Shown here: positions 43,333 through 52,323 of the stretch, one piece after another
How positions within the stretch are numbered: position 1 is the first letter of the stretch
Layout of the letters: each line of letters starts with the position of its first letter
Source: Frigidibacter sp. ROC022
GTDB taxonomy: Bacteria; Pseudomonadota; Alphaproteobacteria; Rhodobacterales; Rhodobacteraceae
Length of the DNA stretch: 64,000 nt
Assembly (NCBI RefSeq): GCF_024723735.1
Contig: NZ_JANQDU010000002.1
Coordinates: 635,001-699,000, forward strand
Direction of reading: 5' to 3'
Notes under the pieces: model-generated
Seen by the model: only the letters and a program-made list of their open reading frames with translations
Databases searched by the model: none
What the model was told of the DNA's origin: nothing
Position numbers and translations under genes: made by a program

Positions 43333-44235
43333 TCAACCCGGGATCGCACGGGCGAGGGCGGCAAGCCCGGCCAGCCGGGCGGCCGAGGCGTCGATCACCT
43401 CATGCGCGATGCCGCGATGTCGCAGCGCCAGACCATAGCGTTCGGCGGCTCCGCCGCCGGCAATCAGAAGCACCCGGTCCTGATCGCGGAACCGCGCGGC
43501 ATCCGTGATTTCCGCCCCGATCACGACGCCGGACAGATAGGCGCCCACATCCTCGGGCTTCAGCCGTTCCAGCAGCACGGCGGCGCGGGCGGTGAAAGCG
43601 GCGTTCGACAGTCCGAGCCCGGCCACCCGGTCCAGTCCCGCGGTGAAGGCCGCCGCGTCGAAACCCTCGCCCTCGGCCAGGGCGCCGACGAGGCTGCGGT
43701 TGCGCAGGTGGTCGTAGAGATCGCCGGTCACATAGGTGGCAAAGCCTGTCATCCGGCCCCGCTCGGCCCGGGCCCATTTGGCGTTGGTTCCCGGGATGCA
43801 GAAGGCCGCCGAGTCGATCCCTGCCACGGCCAGTGCGCCCAGCACCTGGACTTCCTCGCCGCGCATCACGTCGCAGTCGATCCCCTGACGCCGGACCGAT
43901 CCGCCCGGCACGATGGTGACGCTGTGGCCGGCGGCTTCGACCCGTTCGGCCCTGGACACCAGATCGGCGATTTCGAAAGGGCAGGGCACATAGTCGGTCT
44001 CGACCCAGTTGCCGCGTCCGCCGACCATGCCGGACAGCAGCACCGGTGCATCCGGATAACGCGCCAGCCAGGCGCCGCAGCCTTCGGTCAGGACATCTGC
44101 ATGGCGCCCCCGGGCCTCGGCCAGGCCGGTGGGGCAATGGTGCCTGGCCTGCACCTCGGCCGTCCGGCCATCGATCGCGGCGAGGTCCAGCCCGCCTTTG
44201 CCCCAGCTTCCCGCGATCACGGTTGTCGCTGTCAT
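43333..44235 (-). CDS. dgoK: 2-keto-3-deoxy-galactonokinase family kinase
   Basis: A 300-residue enzyme of the DgoK family: SGMVGGRGNWVETDYVPCP and the family-typical CDVMRGEEVQVLGAL, followed by FCIPGTNAKWA. DgoK phosphorylates 2-keto-3-deoxy-D-galactonate for cleavage by an aldolase. First gene of the minus-strand operon, divergent from the DHDPS-family gene with the IclR-type operator between them. A dgoA-type aldolase is not seen in the window; the DHDPS-family protein may fill that place. Confidence 0.88.
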   Translation of the reverse strand: MTATTVIAGSWGKGGLDLAAIDGRTAEVQARHHCPTGLAEARGRHADVLTEGCGAWLARYPDAPVLLSGMVGGRGNWVETDYVPCPFEIADLVSRAERVEAAGHSVTIVPGGSVRRQGIDCDVMRGEEVQVLGALAVAGIDSAAFCIPGTNAKWARAERGRMTGFATYVTGDLYDHLRNRSLVGALAEGEGFDAAAFTAGLDRVAGLGLSNAAFTARAAVLLERLKPEDVGAYLSGVVIGAEITDAARFRDQDRVLLIAGGGAAERYGLALRHRGIAHEVIDASAARLAGLAALARAIPG

Positions 44236-44310
44236 GTTGTCCTCCCGATCCCGGCCTCTCCCGCAGCCGAGCGTATTGACAGGCTACCGAGTCGGCAGAT
44301 ACGCTTCAAG

Positions 44311-44330
44311 TATGAAAACCAGTTCTCATA
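44311..44330. promoter_or_regulatory. IclR-type operator palindrome
   Basis: TATGAAAAC-CA-GTTCTCATA is a 20-bp inverted repeat with a single mismatch, in the 109-bp divergent region between the dgoK-like and DHDPS-like genes. Its length and A/T-rich ends with internal AAC/GTT resemble known IclR-family sites. Predicted target of the IclR domain of the protein at 50650. Confidence 0.65.
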
Positions 44331-44344
44331 TATAGGGAAAACAG

Positions 44345-45265
44345 ATGGCATTTGCTGGCGTCCTGCCCATCGTCCCGACACCTTTTCTGCGCGATGGCCA
44401 ACCCGACCATGCCGGTCTGCGGGCCATCGTGGATGATGCGATTGCGGCCGGGACTTCGGCGCTGGTCTACCCCGGGGTGGCGAGCGAGGACGTGCATCTG
44501 ACCGCCGAGGAGCGGGCCGACTGCATTCGCCTGGTGGCCGAGGCCGCCGCAGGTGCCGTGCCCCTGATCGCGGGCGTCAACAGTGCCGATCCGGCCGAGA
44601 TGGTGAAGCTGGCGGAAACCGCCGCCGGCCTGGGCGCAGGCGGGATCATGGCCATGGCGGTGCCGAGCATGGCGCCGGATTTCGCGGGCTGGTTCAACAG
44701 GATCGGCGCGGCGACCGGCGGTCTGCCGATCATCCTGCAGAACATGGCCGGGCCACGCGGCGCGGCGCTGAGCGTCGAGGCGATGATCGACCTGGCCAAG
44801 GCGGTGCCGGCGATCCGCTATGTCAAGGAAGAGACCGTGCCCTCGGGGCCCGGCGTCTCGGGCCTGGTGGCCGGGGCGAGCGGTGCGCTGGACGGGGTGA
44901 TCGGCGGCGGCGGTGCGCGCTATCTCTTCGAAGAGCTTGAGCGCGGCGTCATCGGCACGATGCCGGCGATCGAGCTGTTGCGCCTGCATGTCGCCCTGAT
45001 GCGGGCCCATGCGGCCGGGGATCGGGCCCGGGCGCTTGACCTGTGGGAGCGTTCGGTGCCGCTGCTGCTGATCCAGGCGCCCTACCGGATGCGGCTGACC
45101 AAGCTGATCCTGAAGCATCGCGGCCTGATCTCGCATGACGGCGTGCGCGAGCCGCTGCCGGAAATGGATGACCGGCTCGAACGGCTGGTGATCGAGCTCT
45201 ACGAAAGGCTGCCGGCCGAGGCCCGCGAGTTATCCGCGGCGGCAGGGACGGTGGCGCATGGCTGA
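44345..45265 (+). CDS. Dihydrodipicolinate synthase (DHDPS)/NAL-family lyase
   Basis: A 306-residue class I lyase or dehydratase: FAGVLPIVPTPF start, active Schiff-base Lys at K161 (YVKEET), and the GGGGARYLFEEL phosphate/keto-acid end. The usual catalytic Tyr (YN.P) is replaced: the segment reads LPIILQNMAGP, with Gln at 132. In the family, 2-keto-3-deoxy sugar acids are cleaved or dehydrated, so this protein may finish the pathway begun by the dehydratases. First gene of the plus-strand operon. Confidence 0.85.
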   Translation: MAFAGVLPIVPTPFLRDGQPDHAGLRAIVDDAIAAGTSALVYPGVASEDVHLTAEERADCIRLVAEAAAGAVPLIAGVNSADPAEMVKLAETAAGLGAGGIMAMAVPSMAPDFAGWFNRIGAATGGLPIILQNMAGPRGAALSVEAMIDLAKAVPAIRYVKEETVPSGPGVSGLVAGASGALDGVIGGGGARYLFEELERGVIGTMPAIELLRLHVALMRAHAAGDRARALDLWERSVPLLLIQAPYRMRLTKLILKHRGLISHDGVREPLPEMDDRLERLVIELYERLPAEARELSAAAGTVAHG

Positions 45266-46427
45266 CCGGATCACCTCCCTGGACTGCTTCTTCTTCGAGC
45301 GGCCGCGCGACACCCCCTATCTGGGTGCCCTGGCGCCGGACGATCTGAAGCTGGGCGACCATTACATCGTCCGGGCCTTCAACGGCACCGTCTATCCGCA
45401 CAACGACCGTTCGGTGGTGGTCCGGGTGCGCGACAGTCAGGGCCGCGAAGGCTGGGGAGAGACCTATGGGCTTGTCGCGGCCAAGGCGACGGTCGAGATC
45501 ATCCGCGACATCTTCGCCCCCTATGTGATGCAGGTCGATGTGGATGATCCGGCCCGGGTCTGGGACGGGTTCTACAACCTGATGCGGGTGCGGGGTTATT
45601 GGGGCGGCTACTATGCCGATGCGATGGCGGCCGTCGATACCGCGCTGTGGGATCTCAAGGGCCGCCGCGAGGGCCGGACCCTGCGCGCGCTTTTGTCCGA
45701 CAGGCCGCTGGACAGCCTTCCGGCCTATATCTCGGGCCTGCCCGGCGATACGGCCGAGGCCCGCGACGAGATGGCGACGGGCTTCCGCGATCAGGGGTTC
45801 GACAGTCTCAAGCTGCCGATCTCGGTGGCCCCCGACAGCATCGTGGACGAGGTCGCGCGGCTGCGGCAGCTGCTGGGCGAGGAGCACCGCATCGCGGTGG
45901 ACATGCATTGGGCCTTCGAGGTGGACACCGCCATTGCCTTGATCGAGGGGCTTTCCCGGCACGGGCTGTGGTTTGCCGAAGCGCCGATCATGCCCGAGGA
46001 TGTCGTCGGCCAGTCCGCCGTTGCCGCCGGGATCGGCGTGCCCCTGGCCCTGGGCGAGGAATGGCGCACCGAATGGGACATCCGACCCCGGATCACGGGT
46101 CGGGCCTGCTCGATCGTGCAGCCCGAGATGGGCCATACCGGCGTCACCCAGTTCATGCGGATCGGCAGGCTGGCGAAGGGCGCGGGCATGCAGGTCGTAC
46201 CGCATGCCACCGTCGGTCTCGGCATCTTCATGTCGGCCAGCCTGAACGCGGCGGCGGCCCTGGGCGCCGAAGCCCATGAATATCAGCACTCGATCTACGA
46301 CCGGAATGCGGCCCTGCTGGATGGCGCCGCCGCCTGCACGACGGGACGATACGCAATGCCCGAGGCCGCCGGACACGGAGTCACGCCGAACGAGGAAGCA
46401 TTCCGCTTTCTCGAACTGATACACTAG
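45258..46427 (+). CDS. Enolase-superfamily (mandelate racemase type) dehydratase
   Basis: A 389-residue enzyme: capping domain (VVVRVRDSQGREGWGE), barrel Lys in FDSLKLPIS, metal ligands in VDMHW, FAEAPI and LGEEW, and late His in VVPHATVG. A second dehydratase of this locus, not close to the one at 38969 (the two differ through most of the barrel). Overlaps the preceding lyase gene by 8 bases. It may act on a different epimer of the aldonate. Confidence 0.87.
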   Translation: MADRITSLDCFFFERPRDTPYLGALAPDDLKLGDHYIVRAFNGTVYPHNDRSVVVRVRDSQGREGWGETYGLVAAKATVEIIRDIFAPYVMQVDVDDPARVWDGFYNLMRVRGYWGGYYADAMAAVDTALWDLKGRREGRTLRALLSDRPLDSLPAYISGLPGDTAEARDEMATGFRDQGFDSLKLPISVAPDSIVDEVARLRQLLGEEHRIAVDMHWAFEVDTAIALIEGLSRHGLWFAEAPIMPEDVVGQSAVAAGIGVPLALGEEWRTEWDIRPRITGRACSIVQPEMGHTGVTQFMRIGRLAKGAGMQVVPHATVGLGIFMSASLNAAAALGAEAHEYQHSIYDRNAALLDGAAACTTGRYAMPEAAGHGVTPNEEAFRFLELIH

Positions 46428-46441
46428 GGAGGAACAAAGTC

Positions 46442-47704
46442 ATGAATCTGAAGGCTCTTGCAACCGCCGGGACGATGGCGCTGAGCACCTTGCTCGGCTC
46501 GACCGCGGTCAACGCCGAAACGCTGACCTTCGTGTCCTGGATGAAGGACGAGAAGGGCTATGGCGACTGGTGGAACGAGGTCATCGCCAAGTTCGAGGCC
46601 GACCATCCCGGCGTCACCATCGAGATGACCAAGGTGGCGCGCGCCGAATATGCCGACACGATGTTCACGATGTTCGCCGGCGGCAACCCGCCCGACATCG
46701 TCCATCTGGCCGCCTTCGAATATCAGCCCTTCGCTGATACCGGCTGGATGGAGGATCTCGGGCCGTGGTTCGAGAAGGCCAACTTCGACCTGACCGGCTG
46801 GGCCGGCCAGGGAACCTGCGAATGGAAGGGGCAGACCTACTGCCTGATGCTGCTCTACACCTCGTACATCCTTGCCTATAACGACAAGCTTCTGGCCGAT
46901 GGCGGTGCCGCCCTGCCGACCGACTGGGACAGCTTCCTGGATGCAGCCCGCAAGGCGACGCGGGACACCGACGGCGATGGCGTGACCGATGTCTATGGCG
47001 TCGCGCTGGATACCACCATCGGCACCACGATGATGGGTGACCTGCTGAACTTCGTGCTGGATGCCGGCGGCAGCTGGACCAAGGACGGTCAACCGACCTT
47101 CGACAGCCCCGGCGTGATCGAGGGCCTGCAACGCTGGAAGACGCTGGTGTCCGAAGGGCTGACGCCGAACAACACCGGCTCGGGCGACCTGCGCCAGCTG
47201 ATGAGCGAGGGCCGGATCGCCATGCGCATCGACGGACCCTGGATCTACAGCGCCACGCGCAAGGCCGGGCCGGATGTCATCGACCACCTGAAGCTCACCC
47301 AGTCGCCGCTGGACCCGCCGGTCGGCGGAACCTCGAACGTGATCGGGATGCCGTCGAGCCTCTCGCCCGAGAAGAAGGAACTCGTCTGGGACTTCATCAT
47401 GCTGGCCGGCAGTGCCGAGATGCAGGACCGCTTTGCCACGCTGGGCCTGTCCCCGGCGCCGCGCCCGGGTCTCGACTACACCGAGCAGGAGAAGTCAGTT
47501 CCCTATTTCGATCTCTATGCCGCAGCCAACAAGCGGGCCGCGGATGCCGGGATCGACCGGATGCCCAAAGGTCTGGAACTGGAGTATAACCAGGTTGCCA
47601 AGATCGTCGGCGAGGAAGTCCAGCGGATGGTGATCGAGGATCTCGATCCGGCCGCAACGGCCGCGACCATCCAGAAGCGCGTCGAAGAACTGGTCGCCGG
47701 CTGA
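46442..47704 (+). CDS. Sugar ABC transporter substrate-binding protein (family 1)
   Basis: A 420-residue periplasmic binding protein with a Sec signal (ATAGTMALSTLLGSTAVNA, cleavage near residue 25), then LTFVSWMKDEKGYGDWWNEV and FAGGNPPDIVHLAAFEYQPF. Family-1 fold. GAGGAACAAAGTC precedes the ATG and the gene follows the dehydratase by 14 bases, so enzymes and importer are one operon under the operator at 44311. Confidence 0.93.
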   Translation: MNLKALATAGTMALSTLLGSTAVNAETLTFVSWMKDEKGYGDWWNEVIAKFEADHPGVTIEMTKVARAEYADTMFTMFAGGNPPDIVHLAAFEYQPFADTGWMEDLGPWFEKANFDLTGWAGQGTCEWKGQTYCLMLLYTSYILAYNDKLLADGGAALPTDWDSFLDAARKATRDTDGDGVTDVYGVALDTTIGTTMMGDLLNFVLDAGGSWTKDGQPTFDSPGVIEGLQRWKTLVSEGLTPNNTGSGDLRQLMSEGRIAMRIDGPWIYSATRKAGPDVIDHLKLTQSPLDPPVGGTSNVIGMPSSLSPEKKELVWDFIMLAGSAEMQDRFATLGLSPAPRPGLDYTEQEKSVPYFDLYAAANKRAADAGIDRMPKGLELEYNQVAKIVGEEVQRMVIEDLDPAATAATIQKRVEELVAG

Positions 47705-47720
47705 GCCGCGCGTCACGACG

Positions 47721-47748
47721 ACCCCGGCCGGAGCGATCCGGCCGCGGT
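47721..47748 (+). terminator. Hairpin after the binding-protein gene
   Basis: ACCCCGGCCGGA pairs with TCCGGCCGCGGT around loop GCGA (one mismatch in the arms) and is followed by CCCCTTTTC. The most terminator-like of the hairpins after the binding-protein genes. Confidence 0.6.
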
Positions 47749-47771
47749 CCCCTTTTCGACCGGGAGTTCCA

Positions 47772-48662
47772 ATGATCGACTTCAGCAGTCCGCGACACCG
47801 AGCGAAGTTCGGCTACATGTTGCTGGCACCGGCGACGATCCTGATGGCGGTGATCGTCGTCTATCCGATCCTGCTGTCGGTCAACATCAGCATGCAGGAC
47901 GTGCGCATCGCGGATATCGCGAAATCGGAGCCCTGGACCTGGAAGAACTATCGCTGGCTGGTCAAGTCGGGCGAGTTCTGGAACGCGATCAGCGTCACCT
48001 TCTGGCTGGTCCTCTTCGTCGCCTCGGTGTCGCTGGCGATCGGGCTTTCGACGGCGTTGCTGGTGAACCAGCGCTTCAAGGGGCGGACCCTTGCGCGGTT
48101 GCTGGTCGCATTGCCCTGGGCGGTGCCGGAAGTCGTCGCCGCGGTGATCTGGGCCTGGATCTATGACGGGTCCTTCGGCATCCTGAACTGGTTCCTGCTC
48201 CAGCTGCATGTCGTCAAGTCCCCGGTGGAATTCCTGGCGGACCCGACGAGCGCCTTTTTTGCCGTCGGCGGGGCGATGATCTGGAAGGGCTATCCCTTCA
48301 TGTCGATCATGCTGCTGGCCGGCCTGCAATCCATCCCCGAGGAACAATACCAGGCGGCCAAGGTCGATGGCGCCTCGACCTGGGCGCGCTTCGTCTATGT
48401 CACCCTGCCGGGCATCGCGCCGGTGGTCGGCGTCACCGTGGTGATGACGACCCTATGGGTGTTCCGCGACTTCTCGATCATCTACGTGCTGACCAAGGGC
48501 GGCCCGCTGGGCTCGACCAGCACCCTTTCGATCCTGACCTGGGAGCAGTCCTTCGCCTTCTTCCGCATGGGGCACGGCGCGGCGGTCGGCGTCGTCACGA
48601 TGGTGCTCTGCCTGCTGATCAGCCGGGCGCTGGTCGGACGTTTCGCCCAGAACGTGCATTAG
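47772..48662 (+). CDS. Sugar ABC transporter permease, MalF/UgpA type
   Basis: A 296-residue permease: first segment FGYMLLAPATILMAVIVVYP, EAA loop YQAAKVDGASTWARFVYVTLP, six predicted membrane segments. A 6-base gap separates it from the next permease gene. Confidence 0.93.
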   Translation: MIDFSSPRHRAKFGYMLLAPATILMAVIVVYPILLSVNISMQDVRIADIAKSEPWTWKNYRWLVKSGEFWNAISVTFWLVLFVASVSLAIGLSTALLVNQRFKGRTLARLLVALPWAVPEVVAAVIWAWIYDGSFGILNWFLLQLHVVKSPVEFLADPTSAFFAVGGAMIWKGYPFMSIMLLAGLQSIPEEQYQAAKVDGASTWARFVYVTLPGIAPVVGVTVVMTTLWVFRDFSIIYVLTKGGPLGSTSTLSILTWEQSFAFFRMGHGAAVGVVTMVLCLLISRALVGRFAQNVH

Positions 48663-48668
48663 GGGGCG

Positions 48669-49502
48669 ATGATGAAACAGAGCATTCTGGGCAGGTTCGG
48701 TATCTACGCAACCCTGACGGTGATCTGCGGCATCCTGCTGTTTCCGGTCTACTGGATGGCGATCACCGCGCTTCAGCCGGTCAACAAGCTGCGCCAGTAT
48801 CCGCCGGAACTGTTCCCCTCGGACCCGCAATGGGGGGTGTTCCGCGAGCTGCTGGCCCGCCAGCCCTTCGGGTTGTGGATGTGGAACTCGACGCTGGTCG
48901 CGCTTGCCACGATGATCCTCTCGCTGTCGGTCTCGGTTCTGGCGGCCTATGCCCTGTCGCGCTACCGGCTGCGTGCCGGCGCCTCGATGGGGCTGTTCAT
49001 CCTCACCTCGAAGATGCTGCCTTCGACGCTGCTGGTGATCCCGTTGTTCGCGGTCTTCACCAAGCTGGGGCTGGTCGGGTCGCTGTGGTCGGTGGTGATC
49101 GCGCAGGCGACCCTGATTGCGCCCTTCGCCACCTGGATGCTCAAGGGCTATTTCGACACCATCTCGCCCGAGCTGGAACAGGCCGCTCTGGTTGACGGTT
49201 GCAGCCCGTTCGGCACGATCTGGCGGATCATCCTGCCGGTCTCGGCGCCCGGTCTGGCGGCGACCGCGCTCTATGCCTTCGTGCTGTCGTGGTCGGATTT
49301 CCTGTTTGCCCGCACCTTCCTGGCCACGTCGCAATCGACCTGGACGCTGAATGTGGGCATCGCGACGCTGAAGGGCGAATATGAAACCGATTGGAACGTG
49401 ATCATGGCGGCCTCGCTGCTGGCTTCGATTCCGATCATCATCGTCTACCTTGTCCTCGAGCGGTTCCTGGTTTCAGGTCTCGCTTCGGGGTCCGAGAAAT
49501 AG
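48669..49502 (+). CDS. Sugar ABC transporter permease, MalG/UgpE type
   Basis: A 277-residue permease: first segment FGIYATLTVICGILLFPVYW, EAA loop EQAALVDGCSPFGTIWRIILP. Two adjacent ATGs at 48669 and 48672 are possible starts, GGGGC before them. Partners the permease at 47772. Confidence 0.92.
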   Translation: MMKQSILGRFGIYATLTVICGILLFPVYWMAITALQPVNKLRQYPPELFPSDPQWGVFRELLARQPFGLWMWNSTLVALATMILSLSVSVLAAYALSRYRLRAGASMGLFILTSKMLPSTLLVIPLFAVFTKLGLVGSLWSVVIAQATLIAPFATWMLKGYFDTISPELEQAALVDGCSPFGTIWRIILPVSAPGLAATALYAFVLSWSDFLFARTFLATSQSTWTLNVGIATLKGEYETDWNVIMAASLLASIPIIIVYLVLERFLVSGLASGSEK

Positions 49503-49511
49503 GGGCCGCGC

Positions 49512-50648
49512 GTGGCAACCATCGAATTTCGCAATGTGTCCAAGACCTACGGCGGCGGGGCCGTCGCGCTGAGCGATTTCAGCCTGTCGGTCGCCGATGG
49601 CGAGTTCTGCGTCTTTGTCGGCCCCTCGGGCTGCGGCAAGTCCACGGCGCTGAAACTCCTGGCTGGGCTGGAGGCAACCAGCGGCGGAGAAATCCATATC
49701 GGCGGCGAGAATGTCACCGACCATGGACCCGGCAAGCGCGACATCGCCATGGTGTTCCAGAACTACGCGCTCTATCCGCACATGTCGGTGCGCTCGAACA
49801 TCGGCTTCGGGCTGAAGATGCACGGCGTGCCGCGGGCCGAGGTGGCCCGCAAGGTGGAGGAGGCGGCGGCGCTGCTGGAGCTGACCGACTATCTCGACCG
49901 CAAACCGCGGGCGCTGTCGGGCGGGCAGCGGCAGCGGGTCGCGCTCGGCCGGGCCATCGTGCGCGAACCGAAGGCCTTCCTGATGGACGAGCCTCTGTCC
50001 AACCTCGACGCCAAGCTGAGGGTCCAGACCCGGTCCCAGATCGTCATGCTGCAAAGGCGGCTCGGCGTGACGGCGATCTATGTCACCCATGACCAGACCG
50101 AGGCGCTGACCATGGCGGACCGGATCGTGGTGATGCGGAAGGGCCTGATCCAGCAGGTCGGCAGCCCGGACGAGCTGTTTCACCATCCCGCCAACATGTT
50201 CGTCGCCGGTTTCATCGGATCGCCCGGGATGAACTTCTTCCGCGCTCCGATCGAACGCGACGGCGAACAGGTCTTCCTGACCTTCTGCGGCGCCCGGATG
50301 TCGCTGAACCCCGCCGCCGACCTGTCGGGGCTGGGCGACGAGGCGGTCTTCGGCATCCGGCCCGAGCATGTTGTGATCGGCGAGGCCGCCGGCGGCCCGG
50401 CCCTGACCGTCGATCTGGTGGAGAGCCTCGGGACCGAAAAGGTCTTGCACCTGGCCCTGCCCGACGCCTATCGGATGTCTCTGGCGGGAACCGATCTGGG
50501 CGGAGAGAAAGGCGATGTGCAGCGCGAGGGGCTTCTGGTCCGGGTCATCGACGACCGCAGCTTCCGCGCCGGCGAGTCGCTGCCGGTGCGTTTCCCGGCC
50601 GACAAGATCCATGTCTTCGACCCGCGTAGTCACCAGACGGTAGGTTGA
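49512..50648 (+). CDS. Sugar ABC transporter ATP-binding protein, UgpC/MalK type
   Basis: A 378-residue ATPase starting at GTG 49512: Walker [11 protein letters not shown]-loop VFQNYALYPH, signature LSGGQRQR, Walker [16 protein letters not shown], switch VTHDQTEAL, and C-terminal TOBE (VFGIRPEHVVI). Energises the importer encoded at 46442-49502. Its stop is followed one base later by the next start, so ATPase and IclR fusion are co-translated. Confidence 0.93.
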   Translation: MATIEFRNVSKTYGGGAVALSDFSLSVADGEFCVFVGPSGCGKSTALKLLAGLEATSGGEIHIGGENVTDHGPGKRDIAMVFQNYALYPHMSVRSNIGFGLKMHGVPRAEVARKVEEAAALLELTDYLDRKPRALSGGQRQRVALGRAIVREPKAFLMDEPLSNLDAKLRVQTRSQIVMLQRRLGVTAIYVTHDQTEALTMADRIVVMRKGLIQQVGSPDELFHHPANMFVAGFIGSPGMNFFRAPIERDGEQVFLTFCGARMSLNPAADLSGLGDEAVFGIRPEHVVIGEAAGGPALTVDLVESLGTEKVLHLALPDAYRMSLAGTDLGGEKGDVQREGLLVRVIDDRSFRAGESLPVRFPADKIHVFDPRSHQTVG

Positions 50649-50649
50649 C

Positions 50650-52323
50650 GTGAACGACCCGAGGTTCGAGCAGATCGCCGAGACCTGGCCCGGTGCCGGG
50701 ACGCTGGTGAAGGGCATCCAGATCATCGAGGAACTGGCCCGCGCCGCCCGGCCGATGAGTTACAGCGAGCTGATGCGGGCGACCGGCCTGTCGAAGGCGA
50801 CGCTCTATCGGCTGCTCGGGGCGCTGGTGGAGTTCCGCTACCTGCAGCAGGACAACAAGGCCTATCGGCTGGGCCCGCGCTGCATCGAACTGGGCCAGCA
50901 CGCGCTCTCGGCCTTCGATGTCCGCAGCGCCGCCGCGCATGAGGTGTCGCGGCTGGCGGAAGAGTTGGAAGAGACGGTCTCGCTGGTGGCGCTGGATGGC
51001 GCCAACGTCATGTATATCGACAGCCGCCGTGGCGCCAATCCGCTGTCGGTCGGCATCTCCATCGGCCGCACCCTGCCGCTGGCCCGCTCGGCCTCGGGCA
51101 AGGCGATCCTGTCGAACCTGCCGCCGCACCGGGTCAACAGCCTGCTCTCGGGCCTGCCCGAGTCCGAGCTGGCCGACCTGCTGGCCACGGTCGCGATCAG
51201 CCGCTCGCGCGGCTATGCGATCGGCCTCTCGCATACGCTGCCCGGGGTGACGGTGATCTCGGCGCCGATCCCGGGCCGCGACCACGAGGCCAGCGCGGCG
51301 CTTGTCGTCTCGGTGCTGACCGACCGCGCCCCGGCCGAGCGCCAGCACACCATCGGCCGCGACCTGATGGAAGCCGCGCGCCGCGTCACCGGCAGTATCG
51401 GAGCCGCGCCATTGAGCATCACCCCGAACCCGCGCCGCAGCCAGCATATCGAGGAGGGGCTGCAATGCATCCTCGCCTGCGGGGCGGTGCTGGGGGAAGG
51501 GCCGGTCTGGAACGCCGGCACCGGGACGCTCGACTGGGTGGATGCGCTGGCGCCGTCGATCCATGCCTTCGATCCGGCCAGCGGCGAGGACCGCCAGGTG
51601 AAGGCGCCGGGGCTGGTCTCGGCGGTGCTGCCCTCGCGGACATACGGCCGCGTCGCGTTGACCCAGAACGGGCTGGAGGCCTTCGATCTGGACAGCGGCA
51701 GCTTCACGCCCCTGCTGAACCCCGAAAGACATCTGCCCGGCAACCGCTTCAACGACGCCAAATGCGACCGGCGCGGGCGGCTCTGGTCGGGCAGCATGAG
51801 CCTCGACGCCTCGATGCCGACCGGCTCGCTCTATCGTTTCGACAGCGCCAGTGCCGCGGTGGCCCTGGACGGCGGGTTCCAGGTCTCGAACGGCATGGGC
51901 TGGAGCCCGGACGACAAGACCTACTACTTCGCCGACACCGGGCTGCACACGGTCTTCGCCTATGATTTCGACCTGGACGAGGGCCGCATCTCGAACCGGC
52001 GGGTCTTCCTGCAATTCGCACCCGATCAGGGGCGGCCGGACGGATTGTCGGTGGATTCGCAGGGCTACCTCTGGGTCGCGCTCTGGGATGGCTGGCGGGT
52101 GGCGCGCTATGCGCCCGACGGCCAGCTGGACCGGGTGATCGACATGCCGGTGCCGCGCCCGTCGAGCTGCTGTTTCGGCGGCCCGGACCTGAAGACGCTC
52201 TACATCACCAGCGGCCGGGTCCGGTTGTCGCGGCAGGATCTGGAAGAGGCACCGCTGTCGGGCGGCCTGTTCGCGATGCCGGTCGAGGTCGCCGGGCAGC
52301 CGACAACGGAGTTCCGGCCATGA
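50650..52323 (+). CDS. IclR-family regulator fused to SMP-30/gluconolactonase
   Basis: A 557-residue protein (GTG start) with two complete modules. Residues about 15-80: winged HTH of IclR (GIQIIEELARAARPMSYSEL, LMRATGLSKATLYRLLGAL). Residues about 90-255: IclR effector domain (ANVMYIDSRRGANPLSV, ARSASGKAILSNLPP, GYAIGLSHTLPGVTVISAPI). Residues about 270-550: six-bladed beta-propeller of the SMP-30 lactonases with all metal ligands readable: E283 (LGEGPVWN), N368 (NRFNDAKC), N414 (VSNGMGWSP) and D464 (PDGLSVD). There is no stop or frameshift at the junction. The lactonase step belongs between the SDR just downstream (ATGA overlap) and the dehydratases, so one chain both senses and processes the pathway. 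Confidence 0.9.
   Translation: MNDPRFEQIAETWPGAGTLVKGIQIIEELARAARPMSYSELMRATGLSKATLYRLLGALVEFRYLQQDNKAYRLGPRCIELGQHALSAFDVRSAAAHEVSRLAEELEETVSLVALDGANVMYIDSRRGANPLSVGISIGRTLPLARSASGKAILSNLPPHRVNSLLSGLPESELADLLATVAISRSRGYAIGLSHTLPGVTVISAPIPGRDHEASAALVVSVLTDRAPAERQHTIGRDLMEAARRVTGSIGAAPLSITPNPRRSQHIEEGLQCILACGAVLGEGPVWNAGTGTLDWVDALAPSIHAFDPASGEDRQVKAPGLVSAVLPSRTYGRVALTQNGLEAFDLDSGSFTPLLNPERHLPGNRFNDAKCDRRGRLWSGSMSLDASMPTGSLYRFDSASAAVALDGGFQVSNGMGWSPDDKTYYFADTGLHTVFAYDFDLDEGRISNRRVFLQFAPDQGRPDGLSVDSQGYLWVALWDGWRVARYAPDGQLDRVIDMPVPRPSSCCFGGPDLKTLYITSGRVRLSRQDLEEAPLSGGLFAMPVEVAGQPTTEFRP

Noticed and set aside
41860-44436. Very long plus-strand open frame (about 858 codons)
   Set aside because: It runs antisense over the esterase, VOC and DgoK-like genes, all of which have recognisable motifs. 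Its translation is Arg/Gly/Pro-rich with no domain, a usual artefact of GC-rich coding DNA.
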